Positions 1 to 6,595 of a DNA stretch of 64,000 bases are shown piece after piece (within the stretch, counting starts at the first letter, position 1; each line of letters opens with the position of its first letter). The notes under the pieces were generated by a model. That model was not told the DNA's origin. It searched no databases and was given only the letters and a program-made list of their open reading frames with translations. The stretch is from assembly GCF_007992435.1 (NCBI RefSeq), contig NZ_BKAG01000004.1:182204-246203 (forward strand), read 5' to 3'. Both the position numbers and the translations under genes were made by a program. Source of the DNA: Prosthecobacter gellanilyticus. Lineage in GTDB: Bacteria > Verrucomicrobiota > Verrucomicrobiia > Verrucomicrobiales > Verrucomicrobiaceae.

Positions 1-812
1 ACGCAGATGCCGTGAGCGCTGTTCACGTCCGCTCCTTGATGGAAGACGGTGCTCTTGTCAGCCTTGGCATCACCATCAGTGTCTTCGAGGATGAGGATGC
101 GATCTCCCTCTTTGCGTTCGCCGTTGTGCTTGCGGTAGTTCACGACTTCGCAAACCCACACGCGACCACGATGATCGATGTCGATGCTCGACGGAGAGAG
201 CATCATGGGTTCGCTGGCAAAGAGCTGCACGGTGAGTTCGGGATGCACCGTGAGCTGCTCGAGCGAGTCCGCCGCCTCATGCGAGGCGCCACCTTCAGCG
301 CTGGCCTGGATGGGGCCGGGATTTTCCGTGTAGACCCGGAACTCCACGCTGGTGCCGCCGCCTTGCTTCGTGCCGCCTTCATCCAGGGCACCGCGGGCTT
401 TGAAGCGTTTCGCCCCCGCAGGCAGGTTGAAGGCGATGACGCTGTTCGCATGCGTGCCGATGCCATACTCGATGGCCTGCCCGGCGCTGCGCAGCTGGTC
501 ACCTTTGGTGTTGGAGTTCACGCGCACGCCAGCCCAACCAGAGGTGGCGGATTTCCATTCGATCTCGGTGAGCTTCTTCTCGCTGCCATCGGCCATGATG
601 AGGCGTGGCTCAGCCCAGTCTGCCCAATCCGCGCCGAAACCATTGCCACCATCGGTGACGACGAGAAACATCTCCTTCGCCTGGCTGACATCCACATCGA
701 TCTCCACGCTGTGGTTAGGCGTCTTGTCCGTGATGAGCTTGGATTGAAACAGCGGCTTCGGAGCGGCAAGAGCCAGCGCAGGTGCGAGGAGGGTGAGCAG
801 AATAAGTTTCAT
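1..812 (-). CDS. NPCBM-domain / membrane-bound dehydrogenase-type protein, 3' end outside window
   Basis: The reverse strand is open from an ATG at 812 to the window edge, giving about 270 residues. A short signal peptide (MKLILLTLLAPALALA) comes first. Residues about 20-160 read as an NPCBM-like carbohydrate-binding domain, including GNGFGADWADWAEP and YGIGTHANSVIAF. From about residue 175 the text (HPELTVQLFASEP, DIDHRGRVWVCEVVNYR, ILEDTDGDAKADK) is the start of the beta-propeller found in Verrucomicrobium/Planctomycete membrane-bound dehydrogenases, which usually end in a c-type heme domain. The protein is probably secreted and acts in sugar or glycan oxidation, but the substrate is unknown. 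The heme site, if present, is outside the window. Confidence 0.8.
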   Translation of the reverse strand, partial: MKLILLTLLAPALALAAPKPLFQSKLITDKTPNHSVEIDVDVSQAKEMFLVVTDGGNGFGADWADWAEPRLIMADGSEKKLTEIEWKSATSGWAGVRVNSNTKGDQLRSAGQAIEYGIGTHANSVIAFNLPAGAKRFKARGALDEGGTKQGGGTSVEFRVYTENPGPIQASAEGGASHEAADSLEQLTVHPELTVQLFASEPMMLSPSSIDIDHRGRVWVCEVVNYRKHNGERKEGDRILILEDTDGDAKADKSTVFHQGADVNSAHGIC

Positions 813-909
813 CGAGAGCCGGAAAATACGCATGTCGTCCGCGAGTCCTCTCGCGCTGGTTTGGAAATGAGGTGAGCGCTCGCGCCACTGCCGCGAGGGG
901 ACTCGCGGA

Positions 910-1206
910 CTACTTCACAGCACGCAGCCTGACCCACGTCGCGCCCCAGCCGCCGGTGTCAGCACTCGCGGGCCAGGTGATGGCTTCCACGATGTCCATG
1001 CGCGCCAGCTTCTCATGCACGCCGATGCGCAGGGCACCGGTGCCTTTGCCATGAATCACGCGCACATTCAGCAGGCCGCGCTTCAGGCACTCGCCGAGAT
1101 AGTCTTCCAGAAGATCACTGACTTCCCGAGGCTGGAAGGTGTGCAGATCGAGCTCATCCGTGATCTCGATTTCCACGGGCTCTTGCTCGGGCACGTCGTC
1201 GTTCAT
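910..1206 (-). CDS. Smr-domain protein
   Basis: This 98-residue protein is essentially one Smr (small MutS-related) domain. It has the LDLHTF motif near residue 20 and the HGKGTGALR motif near residue 53, both diagnostic of the family. Stand-alone Smr domains act as nucleases on DNA or on RNA in ribosome rescue; which applies here cannot be told. The gene lies 6 bases downstream of the small gene at 1213-1494 on the same strand, so the two are probably co-transcribed. Confidence 0.85.
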   Translation of the reverse strand: MNDDVPEQEPVEIEITDELDLHTFQPREVSDLLEDYLGECLKRGLLNVRVIHGKGTGALRIGVHEKLARMDIVEAITWPASADTGGWGATWVRLRAVK

Positions 1207-1212
1207 CTCATT

Positions 1213-1494
1213 TCATTTGAGCACCACGCTGGCGATCTCCTGCCACAGCGCATCGATCTCCGCGGGTTTGCGGGAGGGCTTGCCAGCTTTCGCGAACCAA
1301 TAATCCGCGTTCCATTGATCTCCCTCGATCACGTGCAGCAGCGCATGAATCCAGGAGCCCATCTTCGTGTGGATGTCCTGGGCGATGTTGTGCGAGGCTT
1401 CCCAGTTGCCATGCTTCGCATGCCAGAGAGACTCTGCCTCAGGGCTGAGGCCGGAGGGCAGGGAAGGGGCGGCAGCGAGTTCGGCAGGTGTCAT
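1213..1494 (-). CDS. Conserved hypothetical protein, cotranscribed with the Smr gene
   Basis: A 93-residue soluble protein with no signal peptide or membrane segment. It is rich in Trp and His (LWHAKHGNWEASHNIAQDI, HALLHVIEGDQWNADYWFAKAGK), and the repeated His could bind a metal or be structural. I do not recognise a named family. The tight spacing to the downstream Smr gene (6 bases) and the clean ATG support it as a real gene. Function unknown. Confidence 0.7.
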   Translation of the reverse strand: MTPAELAAAPSLPSGLSPEAESLWHAKHGNWEASHNIAQDIHTKMGSWIHALLHVIEGDQWNADYWFAKAGKPSRKPAEIDALWQEIASVVLK

Positions 1495-1525
1495 GGGCGG
1501 AGGTGATCTGGGAGTTCAGTCTCAT

Positions 1526-1560
1526 AAAAAGAACGACGAATCCACCAGGGATTCGTCGTC
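1526..1560 (-). terminator. Intrinsic terminator for the MFS gene
   Basis: A perfect 11-bp stem (1533-1543 with 1549-1559, ACGACGAATCC / GGATTCGTCGT) and a 5-base loop are followed on the reverse strand by a T run (complement of 1526-1530). It lies 24 bases past the stop codon of the transporter. The stem core resembles the ACGAATC hairpins at 27944 and 28007. Confidence 0.8.
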
Positions 1561-1583
1561 CAGATTCAATCTTGGAAGATGCC

Positions 1584-2969
1584 TCAATCTTCTGGCAGCG
1601 GCTTGCCCTTGGTCTCAGGGGCGAAGGGCAGGATCAGGATGCCGACGAGGAAGATGGCGCACATGGTCATGGCGGCGTAGCGCAGAGGCAGCGCAGGATC
1701 CTGGGCGGCGAACTTGCCATACACATTGGAGGTCAGCGTGGCGGAGAAGAAGCTGCCACCCGCGGCAGCGAAGCGGCCCAGGTTGTAGCAGAAGCTGGTG
1801 CCTGTGCTGCGCAGCTTGCTGGGGAAGAGCTCCGGCAGATAGATGGCGAATCCGGCGAACACGCTGAGCTGCGCGGCACCCATGAGGAACATCATCCAGC
1901 GGGCAGCGACAGGATCACTCATCTTCCAGTAGACCAGGAAGGTGGCGGTGAGAGCCGCCGCAAAGCCGAGGAAGAAGGCGAGACGACGGCCCATCTTCGC
2001 CACGTTGGTGAAGAGAGTCATGCCCACAGCAGCTCCGAGCATGTTGAAGAGATAGGCCACGGAGATGGCGTTGTTCACCTCTCCAGCGATCTTGTCAGCA
2101 GCCACGCCAGCCTTCTCGAAATGCTGCTTGAAGACGACCTTCTGCAGATCCACCGCGTACTCGCCGATGGCCCACAGGCCGACCACGCCCGTGCTGGCGA
2201 TGATGGCACCGACAATCAGATTTTTCCGCCAGCGGGCGCTTCCCAGCAGGCTGGCATAGGGAGCGAAGATGCTGCCCTTGGGAAGCTGGTTGGTGTCCTT
2301 GAGATTCTGCCAGGCGGCAGGCTCCTTCAAGTAACCGCGGGTGAAGATGATCATGAGCGCGGGAGCCGCGCCGATGAGGAACATCCAGCGCCAGCCGGAG
2401 CCGGCGACGATGGTGTGATTGGCTTCCAGGGTATCAATGCCCATCTTGGCGAAGCCGGCGGTGATGTTGCCGATCGTGGAGAGGATCTGCAGCAGGCCGA
2501 GGCACTGGGTGCGGGCGCCGTTGGGCACGGTTTCAGCGATCAGGGCCACCGCGAGACCGAACACGCCGCCGACGCCGACGCCTGTCAGGAAGCGGAAGAT
2601 GGTGAAGTCCAGACTGGTCTGGCTGAAGTAGCTCAATCCTGTGAAGGCTGAGTAAATCAAGATGGTGAGGGTGAGCATCCGGGCACGGCCAAACTTGTCT
2701 CCCAGAGCGCCAAAGATCAGACCGCCGATGCCCCAACCAATAAGGAAACAAGCGGTGACCACCTTGCCAAAGGCCTGGAGTTCAGGGCTCGTCGGAGGCT
2801 GCTTCATCAGCTCCACAAGAGCGGGCACGCGGGCCAGGGAAAACAGGCGCTGGTCCAGGCAGTCAAAGAACCAAGCCGCAGAGGCCACGATGAGCACAAA
2901 CCAGTGGTAGCCGGTCAGTTGCTTGTACCAGGGAGCGTTCGGGTCGGGGAGAGAGGCGGTTTGGCTCAT
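1584..2969 (-). CDS. MFS transporter
   Basis: This 461-residue integral membrane protein has the length and about 12 hydrophobic segments of the major facilitator superfamily. The loop 2-3 signature GDKFGRARM is at residues 90-98, and an RFLTGVGVGG stretch follows in the fourth segment. The FDCLDQRLFSLARVPAL text in the first segment is like sugar or organic-acid:proton symporters. The substrate cannot be named from sequence. It is transcribed divergently from the CocE-like hydrolase at 3066 with about 95 bases between starts, and ends at a clear terminator. Confidence 0.85.
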   Translation of the reverse strand: MSQTASLPDPNAPWYKQLTGYHWFVLIVASAAWFFDCLDQRLFSLARVPALVELMKQPPTSPELQAFGKVVTACFLIGWGIGGLIFGALGDKFGRARMLTLTILIYSAFTGLSYFSQTSLDFTIFRFLTGVGVGGVFGLAVALIAETVPNGARTQCLGLLQILSTIGNITAGFAKMGIDTLEANHTIVAGSGWRWMFLIGAAPALMIIFTRGYLKEPAAWQNLKDTNQLPKGSIFAPYASLLGSARWRKNLIVGAIIASTGVVGLWAIGEYAVDLQKVVFKQHFEKAGVAADKIAGEVNNAISVAYLFNMLGAAVGMTLFTNVAKMGRRLAFFLGFAAALTATFLVYWKMSDPVAARWMMFLMGAAQLSVFAGFAIYLPELFPSKLRSTGTSFCYNLGRFAAAGGSFFSATLTSNVYGKFAAQDPALPLRYAAMTMCAIFLVGILILPFAPETKGKPLPED

Positions 2970-3055
2970 GGGCGCGGAGAGTGGATGCCCTGCCCGCTTG
3001 TGGCAATGACGAATTCAGCCCTCTCTGCTTGTGAGGAAAAGCACGGCCGCTGCGT

Positions 3056-3073
3056 AATTTCATGCATGAAATT
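3056..3073. promoter_or_regulatory. Perfect 18-bp palindrome over the hydrolase start codon
   Basis: AATTTCATG / CATGAAATT is a perfect palindrome, and the ATG at 3066 lies inside its right half. It sits in the divergent region between the MFS gene and the hydrolase. A dimeric repressor site is the simplest reading; an mRNA hairpin over the start codon is another. Confidence 0.45.
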
Positions 3074-4739
3074 CCCCCGACCCGACGTGCGCTGGCCCCT
3101 GCTTTTCTCCCTTCTTCTGAGCGCCTGGGCGGTCGATGCCGCGTCCCTGCCGCCTCTGGACCTCGGCGGGGTGCGTGAGGAGCACGTGATGATCCCCATG
3201 CGGGATGGGGTGCACCTCTCCGCCTACCTCTATCTTCCAGCGGGCGAGGGTCAATGGCCGGCGGTGTTTGAGCAGCGCTATGCGAACGTCACCAGCACGG
3301 GAACGCGCAAGAGTTCCGCCGATCTGGCCCGCCGAGGTTTCGCGGTGGCCATGGTGAACTTCCGCGGTTCCCAGGAGAGCGAGGGCACCTATGTGGGCTA
3401 CCGCGCCCTGGCCTGGGGTGAGAAGAAAGACGGCTATGACACCTGTGAGTGGCTGGCCTCGCAGCCCTGGTGCACGGGGAAGGTGGGCACGTTTGGCAGT
3501 TCGCAGGGCGGCTTCGCTCAGAACTTTCTCGCCGTGACGCAGCCACCGCATCTGACCTGCCAGTACATGGTGGACACGGGGCTCAGTCTTTTTCAGGAAG
3601 GCTACCGCATCGGCGGGGTGACGCGGCCGGGCCGTTTTGCCGACTTCGGCGCGAACTGCCGTAATCCGGCGGACAATGACGCGCTGCTGGCCGAGTGGGA
3701 CCAGCACCCGAACTATGACGACTACTGGCGTGCGGAGGACTGCACGCTGCACTTCTCGAAGATGAATGTGCCCTGTTTCACCATCGGCAGCTGGTATGAC
3801 TTCATGGTGCAAGGCAGTGTGGGCAGCTTCATCGGCCGGCAGCATCAGGGCGGGCCGAACTCGCGCGGGAAGCAGTGGCTGCTGCTCGGCCCCTGGCTGC
3901 ATGGACGGCTGAACAAGGGCAGCAAGGTGGGTGATCTCGTTTATCCCGACAATGTCGTCTGGCCGGAGGTGGACCACATGGTGCGCTGGTTTGATCACTG
4001 GCTCAAAGGCGCGGACAACGGCATCGAAAAAGAGCCGACGGTGCGCTACTATGTCATGGGTGCCGTGGGTGAAGCCGGTGCTCCTGGGAATGAATACCGC
4101 AGCGCTGCTGACTGGCCTCCGCAGACCCAGGCGGGCAGCCTTTATCTGCAGGCAGATGGTTTGTTAGGCGAGAAGGCTTCCTCGGCGGAGAAGAGCAGCA
4201 CCTCGTATGAGTCTGATCCGGCGCATCCTATGGAGATCGCTGGACGTGCATTTCCTGGCGCGAAGGATGCGAGGGCCTTTGAGACCCAAAAAGAAGTCCG
4301 CACCTGGACCACGGAGCCTCTGACTGAACCCATGGAATGGAACGGCGAGGTCAAAGCGGAAGTCTGGCTCAGCTCCACCGCGCCGGACACGGATGTGCTC
4401 CTGCGTGTGAGTGATGTGTATCCCGATGGTCGCAGCATCCTGGTCATGGACTACCCGATGAGGGCCCGCTATCGCGGGGGCTGGGACAAACAAACTTTGC
4501 TCATGCCAGGTGAGCCTGCACAACTGAGCTGGCACATCGGCTGGACGAGCCTCATCTTTGCCAAAGGCCATCGCATCCGCGTGACCCTCGCCAGCACCGG
4601 CGCGCCGCTCTATGAGCCCAACACACAGACCGGGGCCGCGCAGACGCGTGACTGGCAGAAGGATGCCCGTGCCGCCACGAACACGATCTGGCATGATGCG
4701 GCGCATCCTTCGCGGATCATGGTGCCGTTGGTAAAGTAG
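3066..4739 (+). CDS. CocE/NonD family hydrolase (peptidase S15-like), secreted
   Basis: The ATG at 3066 gives 557 residues beginning with a signal peptide (hydrophobic LLFSLLLSAWAVDAAS); the frame is open further upstream but that part looks non-coding. The alpha/beta-hydrolase core starts at about residue 38 (VMIPMRDGVHLSAYLYLP). The nucleophile elbow is GSSQGG with Ser146, and the GTYVGYRALAWGEKKDGYDT region is typical of X-Pro dipeptidyl-peptidase/CocE enzymes. The C-terminal part, about 330-557, fits the jelly-roll domain (TEPMEWNGEVKAEVWLSSTAPDTDVLLRVSDVYPDG). It should cleave amide or ester bonds outside the cytoplasm. The TAG stop lies inside the GTAG of a REP element. Confidence 0.85.
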   Translation: MKFPRPDVRWPLLFSLLLSAWAVDAASLPPLDLGGVREEHVMIPMRDGVHLSAYLYLPAGEGQWPAVFEQRYANVTSTGTRKSSADLARRGFAVAMVNFRGSQESEGTYVGYRALAWGEKKDGYDTCEWLASQPWCTGKVGTFGSSQGGFAQNFLAVTQPPHLTCQYMVDTGLSLFQEGYRIGGVTRPGRFADFGANCRNPADNDALLAEWDQHPNYDDYWRAEDCTLHFSKMNVPCFTIGSWYDFMVQGSVGSFIGRQHQGGPNSRGKQWLLLGPWLHGRLNKGSKVGDLVYPDNVVWPEVDHMVRWFDHWLKGADNGIEKEPTVRYYVMGAVGEAGAPGNEYRSAADWPPQTQAGSLYLQADGLLGEKASSAEKSSTSYESDPAHPMEIAGRAFPGAKDARAFETQKEVRTWTTEPLTEPMEWNGEVKAEVWLSSTAPDTDVLLRVSDVYPDGRSILVMDYPMRARYRGGWDKQTLLMPGEPAQLSWHIGWTSLIFAKGHRIRVTLASTGAPLYEPNTQTGAAQTRDWQKDARAATNTIWHDAAHPSRIMVPLVK

Positions 4740-5314
4740 CCATCACACTCCGTGTGATGAGCTGAGTGGTGTGAAAACACGCTGCATCATCGAACGTGAA
4801 AGGTGTGCTCGAACCAGCGGAGCTTTCTTTGTTTGGCTGGCCTGTGGCAGCTTAGACCTAATGCCGCTAAGCAATAGGAGATGGCAGTCATCTGGTGCTT
4901 TGAGGGCCAAGGGCCCGAGACTCCTCAGCCCAGGCCAACGGCCTGGGATTCAGCACGTTGAGTAATCGCTCATGAACCAGAGCGCCGAAGGTGCGACACT
5001 CGACTCTTCGGGTTCATTTGCCGCTGCAATGTCCGGCGTCGAGTGTCGGCCCTACAGGCCTCAGCGTCGGGTCACCGAAGTTGCGTTGGCGCGTTTCCCA
5101 GGCCGTTGGCCTGGGCTGAGGAGTGCCGCCTCTTCGAGGCTCCAAACTCTTGATTGCTTAGCGGCATTAAGTCTAGATCTTGCGTGGGAGAAAGCTTTCC
5201 GGCGCAGGTGGGTGATGTGAGGCCATGCGCTTTCGCACGAATTTCCGGGGGGATGCGCGGACATCGTTGGTGCTGGCCGTGCGCTCGGTTCATCACACGG
5301 AGTGTGATGGCTAC
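4736..5314. repeat. REP-pair element E1, enlarged by a nested fold-back element
   Basis: The element is bounded by inverted REP arms. Each arm reads GTAGCC, a 7-bp stem ATCACAC/GTGTGAT around TCC, then GAGC (GAAC in the right arm). It fills the space between two convergent genes, and both stop codons (4737-4739 and 5311-5313) lie in the GTAG of the arms. The inner text shares blocks with the other copies: a GAACCAGCGGAGCTTTCTTT block near 4811 and a CCATGCGCTTTCGCACGAAT block near 5223. At 579 bp it is about twice the size of the others because of the insertion at 4851-5176. The short open frames inside are not convincing genes. Confidence 0.85.
4851..5176. repeat. Nested inverted-repeat element inside E1
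   Basis: The ends form a 23-bp inverted repeat with one mismatch (4853-4875 with 5153-5175, core TAATGCCGCTAAGCAAT). Inside it lies a second, perfect 26-bp inverted repeat (4922-4947 with 5098-5123), whose halves are themselves palindromic (CCCAGGCC/GGCCTGGG). A third short pair, GACACTCGAC/GTCGAGTGTC, lies further in. The whole folds back on itself. It is absent from the otherwise similar elements, so it appears to have inserted into E1. Confidence 0.75.
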
Positions 5315-5832
5315 TTTACCCAGTCACGCATGTCGTAGAGCTTGGGATCGCGGATGGGCTGGCGGGCGCTACGGATGAGCTTTTTCACTTGGGCAAACAC
5401 AGGGTCGGTTTCGGGGCTGTTTTCGTCAAAGCTACCGAACTGCTCTTCGAGTTTCTCCGGGTCTTCACCGGACTCGAGACGTCTCACGACCTCGCGGAGT
5501 TCGGGTGGTGTTTTGTCACCCATGACATCCGTGAGCTTGCGCATGAAGCGGCCGAGCTGGCGCGGATCGGGATGATCCGTGTCGAGAGCGCTCATTTCAC
5601 TCTCCATTTCATTCATGAGATTTTCCATGCGACCTTCATCGATGCCGGCAAACGGATCATCCTCGCTCTCCTCCCTGGCCTTGCCGATGACCGCGAACTG
5701 TGAGACGCGCTTCTCCAGTCGAAACGCGGCATTGTCCGGGCACTGCGGCACTTGGTCACGCTCCGCAAAACTGCGGGCCAGGAACTGGTAGAGGGTGTTG
5801 TTTTGCGGACAGTAGAACTCGTAAATCGGCAT
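5311..5832 (-). CDS. FmdB-like N-terminus protein
   Basis: The protein has 173 residues. The first residues (MPIYEFYCP) match the start of FmdB-family putative regulatory proteins, which normally carry a CxxC...CxxC zinc ribbon. Here only single cysteines remain at each position (FYCPQN, PQCPDN), so a normal zinc site is unlikely. The rest is charged and helical, with EESEDDPFAGIDEGRMENLMNEMESEM and a DPRQLGRFMRKLTDVMGD segment. Function unknown. Its TAG stop is inside the right REP arm of E1. Confidence 0.7.
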   Translation of the reverse strand: MPIYEFYCPQNNTLYQFLARSFAERDQVPQCPDNAAFRLEKRVSQFAVIGKAREESEDDPFAGIDEGRMENLMNEMESEMSALDTDHPDPRQLGRFMRKLTDVMGDKTPPELREVVRRLESGEDPEKLEEQFGSFDENSPETDPVFAQVKKLIRSARQPIRDPKLYDMRDWVK

Positions 5833-6023
5833 GGGAATGGAGATGCCAGACAGTGATCCGACGCAACCACATCCGGCGTCTTCCTTGATACGCGCTGATC
5901 ATCCAGTCGGGAACGGTGTGTGGCGAATTTTAGGTGAGGCTCTAAAGAAAATTATTGTCGGGTATGTTGTGCCTTTTGTAGAAGCTCCGCTGCACCGTCA
6001 AAACTCAAACAGAACAAAGTTCA

Positions 6024-6482
6024 ATGACCACGCCTACCAAGCTCAAAATCATCTCCATTCTGGCCGTCCTTGGCGGCCCCTTCGCCGCCATGGAGGGATA
6101 TAAAGACAAGCAGATGCTGGCTGAAATGGAGAAGAGCGGTGTCACCGTTCCCGGAGAAATCATGGGAGGTGAATCGAGCAAAAAACGCCGCTCCAGCAGC
6201 TACAGCTTCGACGTTGCCTATACTCCTCAAGGGGCTGCCGCCCCTGTCGAAAAGAGCTTCAAAGTGAAGGCTGACTTTTTCAAAGCCCACGTTTCTGGCG
6301 ACTCCATCGGCGACCCCAAGGTGCAGGTGCGCTACATGCCCGCAAATCCCGATTCTGCGATCATCGTCGATGGCTCCACGGATGACACAGCCCTGTTTCC
6401 CATCGGCATCGGTGCTGCCGTGGTCGGACTGGGAGTCGCTCTCTTTATGTTCACGCGGAAAGAATCACCTGCTGAGGCATAA
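6024..6482 (+). CDS. DUF3592-like membrane protein
   Basis: A 152-residue protein with a hydrophobic N-terminal segment (about 8-23) and a C-terminal membrane helix (about 125-143, FPIGIGAAVVGLGVALFMF) followed by a charged tail. The region between (GVTVPGEIMGGESSKKRRSSSYSFDVAYTPQG...VQVRYMPANPDSAIIVDG) has the strand pattern and the YxPxNPxxA motif of DUF3592. The family is widespread and uncharacterised. It stands alone, followed by a terminator. Confidence 0.7.
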   Translation: MTTPTKLKIISILAVLGGPFAAMEGYKDKQMLAEMEKSGVTVPGEIMGGESSKKRRSSSYSFDVAYTPQGAAAPVEKSFKVKADFFKAHVSGDSIGDPKVQVRYMPANPDSAIIVDGSTDDTALFPIGIGAAVVGLGVALFMFTRKESPAEA

Positions 6483-6510
6483 CCAAACCTGCAGCGCCTG
6501 AAGTTAAAAC

Positions 6511-6555
6511 AAAGCCTCTGTCAGCACTTCTCTAGCTGGCAGAGGCTTCTTTCTC
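6511..6555 (+). terminator. Intrinsic terminator after the DUF3592-like gene
   Basis: A 13-bp stem (6512-6524 with 6536-6548, AAGCCTCTGTCAG / CTGGCAGAGGCTT, one G-T pair) with an 11-base loop is followed by CTTTCTC. It lies about 30 bases after the stop codon. Confidence 0.75.
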
Positions 6556-6595
6556 GCGAGAGTGTGATGATCTCGCTGCGGATCGCAGGGATTAA

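Noticed and set aside
12..875. Long forward reading frame at the left edge
   Set aside because: The reverse strand encodes a coherent signal peptide, NPCBM and dehydrogenase domain; the forward product has shadow composition.
2904..3065. N-terminal extension of the CocE-like protein
   Set aside because: It overlaps the MFS gene start and lacks a natural sequence; the ATG at 3066 begins directly with a signal peptide.
4771..5296. Short open frames inside REP element E1
   Set aside because: They follow the inverted repeats and resemble nothing; similar frames are absent from the other elements.
4736..5314. Insertion sequence with its own transposase
   Set aside because: No transposase frame within E1 or the other REP-pair elements; the only transposase-like gene is the separate RAYT.
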